Below, piece by piece: positions 14,910 to 23,408 of a stretch of 64,000 nucleotides of DNA. The stretch's first letter is position 1. Every line of letters starts with the position of its first letter. The position numbers and the translations under genes are program-made. Below the pieces are notes generated by a model. It did no database searches. It saw only the letters and a program-made list of their open reading frames with translations, and was not told the DNA's origin. Origin of the DNA: Streptomyces sindenensis (lineage in GTDB: Bacteria > Actinomycetota > Actinomycetes > Streptomycetales > Streptomycetaceae); NCBI RefSeq assembly GCF_014649035.1, contig NZ_BMSG01000018.1, forward strand, positions 62,001 to 126,000. The letters run 5' to 3'.

Positions 14910-16334
14910 TCAGGCCGGACCGGCGGGACGCTCCAGCGCCCGGTCGACCAGCGGGCCGGCCGCCCCGGTGTAGCCGAGCGGATCCAGCAGGACCGACAGC
15001 TCCCGGGGGTCCAGGCACGCCGCCACCCCGGGAAGCGCGGCGAGCACCTCCGCCAGCGGGCGGCCGGTGTGCCGGGCCGTCGCGGAGGCCTCGGCCAGCA
15101 GTTCCTGGGCCCGGCTTCGGCCCAGCCCCGACGCCAGCGCGGCGGCGACCCGTTCGGAGGCCATCTGGCTCCCGGTCAGCCGCAGGTTGCCGCGCATGCG
15201 TTCCGGCCTGACCACGAGCCCTTCGGCGAGTTCGACGGCGGTGTGGGCCGCACCGCCGGCCAGCCGCAGACAGGCGCGCAGCAGCGGCCACTCCGCGTGC
15301 CAGACACCCGCCGAGCGCTCGTCCTCGGCGAGCATGCACTGGGTCAGCCCGGCCGCGAGCGCCGGAACCTGGAGCGCCGCGCTGCGGATCAGAGTGGCGA
15401 GAACCGGATTGCGTTTGTGCGGCATGGCCGACGAGCGGCCCCGGCCCGCTACGGCCGGTTCGGCCACCTCGTCGACCTCGGTGCGGACCATCGACTGCAC
15501 ATCGACGGCGATCTTCCCGAGCGCGCCCGTGGTGAAGGCGAGCGCGGCGGCCAGGTCCGCGACCGGCGTACGCAGGGAGTGCCACGGCGTCCTCTGCCGC
15601 GCCAGGCCGGTCTCCGCCGCGAACGCGCCGTTCAGGGCGTCGAGATACCCACCGCGATCGAGCCCGGCGGATGTGCCGCCCGCCGCCGCGATCGCCGCGT
15701 ACTCCAGATAGCCGGCCAGGGTGCCCGCCGCGCCGCCCAGCGACACGGGCAGCCCGCCCGCCAGCACCCCGGCCACGCGGTCGGCCGCGTCGAGCACCAG
15801 ATCGCGCCAGCCTGCGGCCTTGAGGCCGAACGTGGTCGGCACCGCGTGCAGGGCCAGGGTCCGGCCGGCCATCGGCGTGTCCCGGTGCGCGGCGGCCAGC
15901 TCGTACAGCGCGTCGGCGGTGCGCCGCAGATCGGCCAGAAGCAGTCGCGCCACCCGGGCGGACACCAGCATCGCGCCGGTGTCGAAGACGTCCTGGCTCG
16001 TCGAGCCGCGGTGCACGTACTCGGCGGCGGCCGGGTCGCTCAGTGCCACCAGCCGGGTCAGCTCGCGCACCAGCGGCACGACGGGGTTCGCCGTCTCCCG
16101 CGCGGCCAGCGCCAGCGCCCGTACGTCGAAGAGTTCGGCCCGCGCCGTTTCGGTGATGACGGCCGCCGCGCCGGGCGGCACGGTGCCCAGCGTCGACTGC
16201 GCGCGGGCCAGGGCCGCTTCGGCGTCCAGCATGGCCTGGAGCCACGCCCGGTCGTCGACGGCCGCCTCGACGGGGGTGCCCGCGCACACCGGAACGAGCA
16301 GTCCGGCGTCCGGTCCCGGCTCGGCCGCCGTCAT
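14910..16334 (-). CDS. Nitrosuccinate lyase-like enzyme (CreD type)
   Basis: This 474-residue member of the fumarase/aspartase superfamily is nearest to the adenylosuccinate-lyase / carboxymuconate-cycloisomerase branch. Signatures are STSQD at 111-115 and the catalytic loop GRGRSSAMPHKRNP at 297-310 with the superfamily Ser. Its start overlaps the stop of the CreE-like monooxygenase by four bases (ATGA), so the two are translationally coupled. In cremeomycin and related pathways this pair turns L-aspartate into nitrosuccinate and then into fumarate plus nitrous acid. The lyase family alone could also mean a carboxymuconate cycloisomerase, but there is no protocatechuate pathway here. The CreE neighbour makes the nitrite role much more likely. 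Confidence 0.85.
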   Translation of the reverse strand: MTAAEPGPDAGLLVPVCAGTPVEAAVDDRAWLQAMLDAEAALARAQSTLGTVPPGAAAVITETARAELFDVRALALAARETANPVVPLVRELTRLVALSDPAAAEYVHRGSTSQDVFDTGAMLVSARVARLLLADLRRTADALYELAAAHRDTPMAGRTLALHAVPTTFGLKAAGWRDLVLDAADRVAGVLAGGLPVSLGGAAGTLAGYLEYAAIAAAGGTSAGLDRGGYLDALNGAFAAETGLARQRTPWHSLRTPVADLAAALAFTTGALGKIAVDVQSMVRTEVDEVAEPAVAGRGRSSAMPHKRNPVLATLIRSAALQVPALAAGLTQCMLAEDERSAGVWHAEWPLLRACLRLAGGAAHTAVELAEGLVVRPERMRGNLRLTGSQMASERVAAALASGLGRSRAQELLAEASATARHTGRPLAEVLAALPGVAACLDPRELSVLLDPLGYTGAAGPLVDRALERPAGPA

Positions 16335-18349
16335 GCCAGCGCCTGCGAGAAGTCGCTGTCCTCGGCCGGAGCGTCCGCCGCGCCGCCCGCCGGCTCCAGC
16401 CGGAGCACCGTCCGGGCCAGGGCGTCCGCGTCCCCCAGGATCGCCGAGTTGACGCCCGGCCGGATGCCCGCCGCGGTCACCCAGTGGACGGCCTCGGTGG
16501 GCACGCCGTACGCGAACCGGCGCGGATGGGCCCGCCCCTCGGCGTCCACCACCCGGTAGGGCCGCTCGGTGACGGCCAGGCCGCCCGTCTCGTACCGCGT
16601 GCCGCAGGCCCCGTCGATGCGGTAGGGGCTCGCCTGACCGGTGGCCATCAGATAGGCCAGCAGCGGGTCGCGGGTACGCCGCACGTCCGGCTCGGGCAGC
16701 CGGGCCTCGATCAGCACGGCGGCCCGCACCGGTGGTCCGCCCACCCGGTCGGAGGCCGCCACGAAGGACGCCCCGCCTCCGGATTCCTGGCTTCCGCTCT
16801 CGATGACCACGCTCATCCCGGGCCCCAGGACGTCCAGGACCCCGGCCTCCAGCAGCGCGATCATCTCCTCGATGCGCGAGAGGGGCGGGCCGATCGACAG
16901 GAACGCGTTGAGCGGCGTGTACCAGCCCTGGAGGTCGTCGCGGTAGGAGTTGCCCTCGACGCGGCCGTGGTCCACCGCGATCCGTATCTCGTTGCGCAGG
17001 TCCCGCAACACGTCCAGCGCGGCCTTCAGCGGCCCGCTCACATTGCCCGCACGGGCCTGGCTGACATCCCGGGCCAGGTGCCCGAGCAGCCAGTCGCGGA
17101 AGTCGTCCCGGCCGGCGAACACCCGGTCGCCGTAGGGCCGGGAGATCCTCTCCCAGTCCCAGCGATCGCCGGGAGCGACGGCGTACGCGTCGAGCAGCTC
17201 CTGTTCGGCCCGGCCCGGGGGAGCCGCCAGATAGCGGGCGGTGAACTCCTCGACCCCCGGCCGGCCCCCGGACCAGGCCCCCGGCCGCTCGCCCCGCGCG
17301 CGCAACAGAGCGGTGTAATACACGCTCTCCACCTCCTTCGCGATCAACGGCCACAGGTCGGTGCCGAAGTGCAGACGCTCACCGTCCACGGCACGCCGGT
17401 GCAGCCGGGCGATCGCCTCCTCGGTGAGGAGCACCGGCAGATGGCGGCCGTGCGCGCCCTTCTCGTTCTCGCCGCGCGCGTGGTACGGGACGCCGCGCCG
17501 GGAACCCGCGTACAGGCGCGGCTCACGGCCCGAGGGCCGGTAGACCAGACGGGGGCCGGAGCGTTCGAAGCGTCCGCCCCGGCCGAGCGTGAGGAGCGCC
17601 ATGTGGTCGAAGAAGTTCAGCCCGAGACCGCGCAGCAGCACGGCCTCGCCGGGCCGGACGGCGGACAGGTCCACGTCCGCGGGGTTGGCCGGCAGGATGT
17701 GGACGAGGCCGCGCGCCCGCGATTCGCGGGCCAGGCGTTCCTCGACCGGCGAGTTCTCGGCCGGGACATGGCCCTGGGCGAGCACCACGGCGTCCAGGCC
17801 GGTGATGCGGGTGCCGTCCGCGAGGGTGAGCGTCTGCGCCTCGGAGTCCGTGCTGTCGTCGAGCGCGACGGCGAGGGACCGGTGCGTCACGACGCGGACG
17901 TGGCCGGGGGCCGTCGCCACCGTACGGTCGAAGGCCTCCTCCAGATAGCGGCCGTACAGCGCCCGGCTGGGGTACGAGTCCGGGCCGAGGGACGCCGCCT
18001 CGGCCAGGAACCCGGCCTCACGGCCGGACGCGGCCGACCGCGGACTCCCGTTCTCCGCGAGGGAGACGGCCCACTCGTACAGACTCGGCCCGGCCCGGAC
18101 CGGCCCCTCCATCGCCACGCTGGCGTCGGTGTGCGCGGTGACCTGCGAGGCCACCGTGTTCATCAGCAGATGCGGTGACTGGTCGGTCCGCCAGACCCGC
18201 CCGGGCCCGGGTCTGGCCCGGTCCACGACGTGAACGGTCACCGCCGTGCGGGCGGCGGTCTGCCGTTCGTTGGCGCAGATCCTCTCCAGCACGGCCAGGC
18301 CGCGGGGCCCGGCACCGACAATGCAGACTGCGAGGTGCCCGCTGCTCAT
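16331..18349 (-). CDS. Flavin-dependent aspartate N-monooxygenase-like enzyme (CreE type)
   Basis: The 672-residue FAD/NAD(P)-binding protein opens with a dinucleotide fold (IVGAGPRGLAVLER, residues 10-23). It keeps the NAD_binding_9 features of this group: WRTDQSPHLLMNT, ALYGRYLEEAF, VVLAQGH and LLRGLGLNFFDHMALLTLGRGG. CreE-type enzymes oxidise the amino group of L-aspartate in three steps to nitrosuccinate. The overlapping downstream lyase supports that role. ATG 18349 is preceded by ACGGAG. A 21-bp hairpin lies just upstream, between this gene and the methyltransferase. Aspartate N-oxygenation is assigned from family and context; other FAD proteins of this superfamily have unknown substrates. 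Confidence 0.85.
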   Translation of the reverse strand: MSSGHLAVCIVGAGPRGLAVLERICANERQTAARTAVTVHVVDRARPGPGRVWRTDQSPHLLMNTVASQVTAHTDASVAMEGPVRAGPSLYEWAVSLAENGSPRSAASGREAGFLAEAASLGPDSYPSRALYGRYLEEAFDRTVATAPGHVRVVTHRSLAVALDDSTDSEAQTLTLADGTRITGLDAVVLAQGHVPAENSPVEERLARESRARGLVHILPANPADVDLSAVRPGEAVLLRGLGLNFFDHMALLTLGRGGRFERSGPRLVYRPSGREPRLYAGSRRGVPYHARGENEKGAHGRHLPVLLTEEAIARLHRRAVDGERLHFGTDLWPLIAKEVESVYYTALLRARGERPGAWSGGRPGVEEFTARYLAAPPGRAEQELLDAYAVAPGDRWDWERISRPYGDRVFAGRDDFRDWLLGHLARDVSQARAGNVSGPLKAALDVLRDLRNEIRIAVDHGRVEGNSYRDDLQGWYTPLNAFLSIGPPLSRIEEMIALLEAGVLDVLGPGMSVVIESGSQESGGGASFVAASDRVGGPPVRAAVLIEARLPEPDVRRTRDPLLAYLMATGQASPYRIDGACGTRYETGGLAVTERPYRVVDAEGRAHPRRFAYGVPTEAVHWVTAAGIRPGVNSAILGDADALARTVLRLEPAGGAADAPAEDSDFSQALA

Positions 18350-18410
18350 CCGGATTCTCCGTTACGTCTCGAAGGGGCCGCACAGTCGGTCCGCCGGGCC
18401 GGGCCTCCAA

Positions 18411-18467
18411 GGTCCTGTCGTCGAACTGCCGTCGTCGCGCGGCAGGCGGCAGTTCGACGACAGGGCC
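18411..18467 (-). terminator. Strong hairpin inside the nitrite/diazo operon
   Basis: Bases 18411-18431 pair with 18447-18467 in a 21-bp stem with one mismatch. The core CCTGTCGTCGAACTGCCG is perfect over 18 bp, around a 15-nt loop. It starts at the stop codon of the methyltransferase and ends about 60 bp before the CreE-like start. It may terminate, attenuate or process the transcript. No U-tract follows. Confidence 0.7.
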
Positions 18468-19471
18468 TAGGCCGGGGCGGCGACCAGGAGGCTGGTCTCC
18501 AGTGCGAGGGGGTGCACGGACTCCGTCCGGAACCCGGCCGCGCCGAGTACGGCCGCGTAGCCCGGCCCGGTCCGCTCCCGGCCGCCGGCCGCCATCAGCA
18601 GATGGAGGTCCCACAGCAGCGGCAGCAGGTGCGATCCGTCCTCGGGGATGACCCGCTCGACGATCAGCAGCCGCGCGGAGTCGGGCATGGCCCGGCGGAC
18701 GGTGGACAGCAGCCGTACGCAGTGCTCGTCGTCCCAGTCCTGGAGGACCCGCGAGAGCAGATAGACGTCGGCGCCGCCCGGCACCTCGTGGAAGATGTCG
18801 CCGCCCCGTGTCGCGTAGCGGCCGGGGCCGACGGCCTCGTCGAGGTACCGGGTGGCGATCGGCAGCATGTGCGGCTGGTCGAAGAGGACGCCGTGCACCC
18901 CGGGGTGGGCCCGCAACACCGTCGCCAGCAGCGATCCGCTGCCGCCGGCCACGTCCACGACGGTCCTCGCCCCGCCGAAGTCGAAGGCGTCCAGGACGTC
19001 GGGGAAGAACACGTTGCCCGCGTTCATCGCCCGCTGGAACTTCGGCCCCGCGCTCGGCTCGTCGCGCAAGTACGCGTGCAGCGTGGTCCCGAAGGCGTGG
19101 GCGAACCCGGACGTGCCGCTGCGGACGGCGGGGACCACCGCCCCCCAGGCCCGGTGGAACTCCTCGCCGTAGATGCGGACCATGTCGCTCATGGACTGGT
19201 CGGCGCCCTCGCGCAGGCACTCGCTGACGGCGGTCGGACGGTAGCCGTCGCGCCCGTTGCCCCCGAAGACCTCCATGGCCGTCAGCAGCCGCATCAGCCG
19301 TGTGACGGCGTCCTCGTCGGCTCCGGCCGCCGCCGCCAGCTTCTCGTCGGTGAGGTGTCCGGCGGCGATGTGGTCGGCGAGGCCCAACGCCACGGCCGCG
19401 TACAGGGCTTGGGACTGCCAGGCGCCGGTGACGATGTCGATGACCCGGCGGGCTGCGCTCCGGTCGGCCAT
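18467..19471 (-). CDS. SAM-dependent O-methyltransferase (Methyltransf_2 family)
   Basis: The 334-residue enzyme has the two-part plan of aromatic O-methyltransferases. An N-terminal winged-helix dimerisation domain (about 1-150, AVALGLADHIAAGHLTDEKLA) is followed by a Rossmann SAM-binding domain with VDVAGGSGSLLATVLRAHP and DIFHEVPGGADVYLLSRVLQDWDD. It lies 50 bp after the CreM-like gene on the same strand. In cremeomycin-type pathways an enzyme of this kind methylates a phenol of the aminohydroxybenzoate before diazotisation; the exact acceptor here is inferred. It ends with TAG inside the base of a large hairpin. Confidence 0.88.
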   Translation of the reverse strand: MADRSAARRVIDIVTGAWQSQALYAAVALGLADHIAAGHLTDEKLAAAAGADEDAVTRLMRLLTAMEVFGGNGRDGYRPTAVSECLREGADQSMSDMVRIYGEEFHRAWGAVVPAVRSGTSGFAHAFGTTLHAYLRDEPSAGPKFQRAMNAGNVFFPDVLDAFDFGGARTVVDVAGGSGSLLATVLRAHPGVHGVLFDQPHMLPIATRYLDEAVGPGRYATRGGDIFHEVPGGADVYLLSRVLQDWDDEHCVRLLSTVRRAMPDSARLLIVERVIPEDGSHLLPLLWDLHLLMAAGGRERTGPGYAAVLGAAGFRTESVHPLALETSLLVAAPA

Positions 19472-19521
19472 GGGGGAGGGCCTTTCTGTGGGACGGGACG
19501 GTGAAGGGCCGTTCGGAGGGG

Positions 19522-21240
19522 TCAGCCGGTGTGCGCGGAACCGTCGGCCACGGCCACGGCGCCGGTGGGCGGCTCGTGGAGCAGTCGGCGGTGCTTCTCG
19601 CGCAGCCGGCGCTTGAGGACCTTGCCGGTCACCCCGACCGGCAGTTCGTCCCGTCCGGCGGCCAGCACCAGGCCGTGCAGCCGGGCCAGGCCCGCCCGGT
19701 CCAGGGCCTCGTTGCAGACCCGCAGCACATCCGCGGGCACCCGCTCGACGTCGTCGGCGTGGTAGACGACCGCGACGGGCACCGACGCGTCCGCCGGGCC
19801 GGGGCCGTCGACGGCCACCACCGCCGCGTCCAGCGCCCCGGTGGTCAGCAGGACGACCTCTTCCAGCGGAAGGCTGTAGACCTCGCCGTCGGCGGACTTG
19901 ATGACGTCGGGGGTGCGGTCCAGGTGGTACCAGCGCCCCTCGGTGTCCCGGCGCACGATGTCACCCGTGAGGAAGTAGCCGTCGACCAGCGATTCCTCGT
20001 TCAGCCGGGGGTCGTCCCAGTAGCCGGGCGTGACGCTGGGGGTGCGGACCCCCAGGCGCCCGGCCTGACCGGCGGGCGCCTCGCGGCCCGACGCGTCCAG
20101 CACGGCCGCGCCGCGCACCACCCGGGCCGGGGTGCCGATCAGTCGTCCGTACCGCGAAGTCTGCGCCGTGTAGGCCTGCTTGAAGAGGACCATGCCCATC
20201 TCGGAGGAGCCGAGCCCGTCCAGGTAGACGGAGCCCGCGGTCCTCTTCGCCCCGTGGCCCCGGCTGCCGAGTGCGACCAGCGGACGGACATGGCGTTCGT
20301 GCGAGGCGTCGCCCATGCCGTTCCAGAGCCGGATGTGCTGGGCCGCCTCCGGACGGATCCGGTCGGCGTCGATCTCGGCGAGCGTCAGCGGGAAGCCGAG
20401 CACGGTGCTGGGGTGGAAGGCGTTGATGGCCCGGACGACCTTCTCGCCGTCGGCGTTGTCCAGGATCAGGGTGGGGATGCCGAGCAGGATCGCCATGCTC
20501 AGGTAGCTGATGCCGGCCGAGTGGCTGTGCGGCAGGGCGGTCAGCAGCCGGTCGGAGCGCAGCGACGGGAAGGTCCACAGCCGCTCCCGCTTGCCGACGA
20601 AGAACGAACCGTGGTGGAACACCGGCGCCTTGGGCCGCCCGGTGGTGCCCGACGAGTGGGAGATCATCACGAGGTCGTCGGCGGAGTGCCGGTGCGGGAA
20701 CCCGGGCAGCGGCCGCGCGGGGAAGCGGGCGGTCGCGTCCAGGACGTGGATGTCCTGGAGCCGGGGCGTGTCCTTCGCCCCGGCGGCCTCCCACGCCTCG
20801 GCGCACGCGTCCAGCAACACGGTGTCGCCGACCACAAGTTGTGACTCGGTGCGCAGGAAGTACTCGGCCGCGGTGGCCGGTTCCATCCGCGGATTGCAGT
20901 GCACGGCCGCCGCGCCCAGTCCGGTGAGGGCGATGTGGTGGATCAGTCCGAACAGCCCGTGCCCGGTGATGACGCCGACGTGGCTGCCGGCCGTCACCCC
21001 CCGCGCGCGGTACCAGTTCGCGTACCGGATCGCGGCGACGCGGATGTCGTCGAGGGACAGGCCGACCAGCTTCTCCTCCGACCAGGAGGGGGAGGCCACG
21101 TCGGGGTGGAAGAGCAGCGGCCGGTCGCGGTCGGACGCGACCTTCCAGGCATGCCAGAAGAAGTTCCCGGCGCCCAGCCCGCGGTCGGCGAAAAGCCGCA
21201 GGCGCTGGGCCGGGGACCGGTGTGTACCGAAGAGGAACAT
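19522..21240 (-). CDS. AMP-forming ligase-like enzyme, candidate diazotase (CreM type)
   Basis: This 572-residue member of the acyl-CoA synthetase/ANL superfamily has the P-loop-like A3 motif ISHSSGTTGRPKA (193-205), the A5 region LDGLGSSEMGMVLF, the hinge region YFLTGDIVRRD and the C-terminal lysine motif GKVLKRRLRE. In cremeomycin biosynthesis a ligase annotated as fatty-acid-CoA ligase (CreM) uses ATP and nitrite to diazotise the aromatic amine. The clustering with CreE/CreD-like genes makes that the leading hypothesis. A simple aryl-CoA ligase remains possible. ATG 21240 opens a long leftward strand and is divergent from the FAD hydroxylase at 21555. Confidence 0.83.
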   Translation of the reverse strand: MFLFGTHRSPAQRLRLFADRGLGAGNFFWHAWKVASDRDRPLLFHPDVASPSWSEEKLVGLSLDDIRVAAIRYANWYRARGVTAGSHVGVITGHGLFGLIHHIALTGLGAAAVHCNPRMEPATAAEYFLRTESQLVVGDTVLLDACAEAWEAAGAKDTPRLQDIHVLDATARFPARPLPGFPHRHSADDLVMISHSSGTTGRPKAPVFHHGSFFVGKRERLWTFPSLRSDRLLTALPHSHSAGISYLSMAILLGIPTLILDNADGEKVVRAINAFHPSTVLGFPLTLAEIDADRIRPEAAQHIRLWNGMGDASHERHVRPLVALGSRGHGAKRTAGSVYLDGLGSSEMGMVLFKQAYTAQTSRYGRLIGTPARVVRGAAVLDASGREAPAGQAGRLGVRTPSVTPGYWDDPRLNEESLVDGYFLTGDIVRRDTEGRWYHLDRTPDVIKSADGEVYSLPLEEVVLLTTGALDAAVVAVDGPGPADASVPVAVVYHADDVERVPADVLRVCNEALDRAGLARLHGLVLAAGRDELPVGVTGKVLKRRLREKHRRLLHEPPTGAVAVADGSAHTG

Positions 21241-21554
21241 AGAACTACCTCTCGCTCCGCAGGGAGAGCCGCATTATGGAGGGCGGTGTTCCGGGGTGCC
21301 CGGTGGACGATTGCCACCCCGGCCCTGGGAAGTCTGTGAGATCCTTCTAAAGATTCGGTCCACGGACGCGATTTCGCAGGTCGTCAGGTAATCGGCAGTA
21401 CCGGTGCCGGGTGATCTCGCTCCATCCTTCAGGCACCGCTGGGAGTCTGTCCGACGGCAGTTGGGCAAAGGCCCTGAGCATAACCACCGTGCAAGGACGC
21501 ATTCGTACGGCGCATTCGCCGTACGCACCGGGACTACGGCTGGAGGATTGCCGG
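21241..21554. promoter_or_regulatory. Divergent promoter region of the cluster
   Basis: This 314-bp gap lies between the leftward CreM-like operon and the rightward FAD hydroxylase and contains no credible gene. It is locally AT-richer (around 21345-21380) than flanking coding DNA, as expected for a promoter. It is a natural place for SARP binding, but I could not identify clear heptamer direct repeats by eye. Confidence 0.6.
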
Positions 21555-23234
21555 ATGGAGCGATCGTCGACGACCTCGATCGTCATTGTGGGGGGCGGTC
21601 CCGTCGGACTCCTGCTCGCTCTCCTCCTCGACCGGTACGGCGTCGGGTCGGTGGTCCTCAACTCCGGGGAATCGGTGCCGGACACACCGCGGGGCAGCAC
21701 GCACAACGCCCGCACCATGGAGCACTACCGGACCCTGGGCCTCGCCGACCGCGTCCGGGCCCTGGGCCTTCCCGCCGGGCACGACGCCGGGATCTCCTTC
21801 TCCACCCGGTACGGCGGCCACGGCCTGTGCCTGCTGCCGTGGCCCGGCTCCGGACAGGTGCGGGCGCGGACGGCCACGGCGGCCCGCACCGACCAGGTGC
21901 CGGAACCGATGCACCGGGCCAACCAGATGTACGTGGAGCGCCTGCTGCTCGACCACGCCCGCACCCGTCCCCGTATCACCCTCGGCTTCGGCACCACGGT
22001 CACCGGCCTCGAACAGCGGGCGGACCGGGTCGTGGTGAGCGCCGAGGGTCCCGCGGGCCCGCGTACCTGGCACGCCCGGTACGCGGTCGGCGCGGACGGC
22101 GGCCGCAGCTTCGTCCGGCGGCGCCTCGGCATCTCGTACAGCGGGCAGGGCGCCCTCGACCAGGATGTCCTCGGCCGCCGGGCGACCGCCGCGCACCTGC
22201 GTGTCCCCACCCTGTACGGGGAGTTCCTCGGGGACCGCGCGGCCTGGAGCAACTGGGTCTTCAACGGCGAACTGGCGCTCAATCTGATCGCTCTCAACGG
22301 CGTGGACGAGTTCTTCCTGCTGACCAGCTCCGTGGACCCGGACACGGTGGACGCCCCGGAGCTGGTGCGGCTCGTGCGGCGGGCGGCGGGCGCCGACCTG
22401 CCGGTGGAGGTGCTCGGCCACCGGCCCTGGACGGCCGGGGCGGCCCTGGTCGCCGAGCGGTTCTCCGACGGCCGGGTCCTGCTGGCGGGCGACGCCGCCC
22501 ATCTGTTCACGCCCAACGGCGGCTTCGGCATGAACACCGGCGTCGACGACGCCGCCAACCTCGCGTGGAAGCTGGCCGCCGCCGTCCAGGGCTGGGCGGG
22601 CCCGCGCCTGCTCGACTCCTACGAGGCAGAACGCCGGCCGGTCGCGCTGCGCAACACCGCCGCCGCCCGCGAACTGGCCGTCGGCCTCGGCGCGATCGAG
22701 CGGCCCGCCGCCCTGGAGGACGACTCGGCCGAGGGCCGGGCCGCCCGGGAGAAGACCGGGCTGGCGCTCGCCGAGTACGGCCGACGCACCCTGGACACGC
22801 TGGGCGTCCAGCTCGGGGCGCGCTACGACGGCTCGCCGGTCATCGACGCGGGCGGCGGCACCCCGCCCCCGGACGCGTTCGTCTCGTACACCCCCTCCGC
22901 CGTACCCGGCGGCCGGGCGCCGCACCTCTGGCTCGACGACGTACACGGCCCCGGCAGCTCGCTCTTCGACCGGTTCGGTACCGGCTTCACCCTGCTGCGG
23001 GTGGGCGACCGGGTGGCGGACTCCGGCGCCCTGGCCCGCGCCGCGCGGGACCGCGGGGTGCCGCTCACCCGGCTGGACCTCCCCGACGGGGCGGCGCGCG
23101 AGCTGTACGGGCCGGGGCTGGTGCTCGTCCGGCCCGACGGGCATGTGGCCTGGCGCGGCGAGCGGCCGCCCGCCGATCCCGGAACCCTGCTGGATCTGGT
23201 GACGGGGCATGGCCGGCGTGAAGCGTTCTGGTGA
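21555..23234 (+). CDS. FAD-dependent aromatic hydroxylase (left)
   Basis: This is a 559-residue class A flavoprotein monooxygenase (phenol hydroxylase/TetX/RdmE type). Motifs are IVIVGGGPVGLLLALLLDRYG (GxGxxG), the DG motif VGADGGRSFVRRRLGI and the FAD ribityl motif RVLLAGDAAHLFTPNGGFGMNTGVDDAANLAWKL. A thioredoxin-like C-terminal domain (about 430-559) follows, as in polyketide hydroxylases. ATG 21555 is used because a GGAGG site lies 8 nt upstream; extending further adds sequence without the fold. It is a candidate for ring hydroxylation, or hydroxylation with decarboxylation, of the aminohydroxybenzoate. It is divergent from the CreM-like operon. Confidence 0.9.
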   Translation: MERSSTTSIVIVGGGPVGLLLALLLDRYGVGSVVLNSGESVPDTPRGSTHNARTMEHYRTLGLADRVRALGLPAGHDAGISFSTRYGGHGLCLLPWPGSGQVRARTATAARTDQVPEPMHRANQMYVERLLLDHARTRPRITLGFGTTVTGLEQRADRVVVSAEGPAGPRTWHARYAVGADGGRSFVRRRLGISYSGQGALDQDVLGRRATAAHLRVPTLYGEFLGDRAAWSNWVFNGELALNLIALNGVDEFFLLTSSVDPDTVDAPELVRLVRRAAGADLPVEVLGHRPWTAGAALVAERFSDGRVLLAGDAAHLFTPNGGFGMNTGVDDAANLAWKLAAAVQGWAGPRLLDSYEAERRPVALRNTAAARELAVGLGAIERPAALEDDSAEGRAAREKTGLALAEYGRRTLDTLGVQLGARYDGSPVIDAGGGTPPPDAFVSYTPSAVPGGRAPHLWLDDVHGPGSSLFDRFGTGFTLLRVGDRVADSGALARAARDRGVPLTRLDLPDGAARELYGPGLVLVRPDGHVAWRGERPPADPGTLLDLVTGHGRREAFW

Positions 23235-23408
23235 ATTCCGCTGAAATCCGGTCCGGAGCGGGCTGATCGCGCCGCGCCCACGTTTGTTGAAACACGGAAA
23301 TATTCTCGGGAAACACGGCGGAACGGCCTCCGCGTACCGACCGCAGAGGTTTTCGCTACGACCACTTACGGGATGATCTCCCGGCGGCCGCGACGAATAC
23401 GAGGATCC

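Noticed and set aside
14821..16287. Very long open minus-strand frame joining the kinase frame to sequence upstream of 14820
   Set aside because: Upstream of the GTG at 14820 it overlaps the lyase gene in another frame and has the low-complexity Arg/Gly/Ala composition typical of antisense or out-of-frame high-GC DNA. The kinase fold begins at 14820.
14910..16334. Carboxymuconate cycloisomerase or adenylosuccinate lyase of primary metabolism
   Set aside because: There are no protocatechuate or purine genes nearby. The overlap with the CreE-like gene and the cluster context favour nitrosuccinate lyase.
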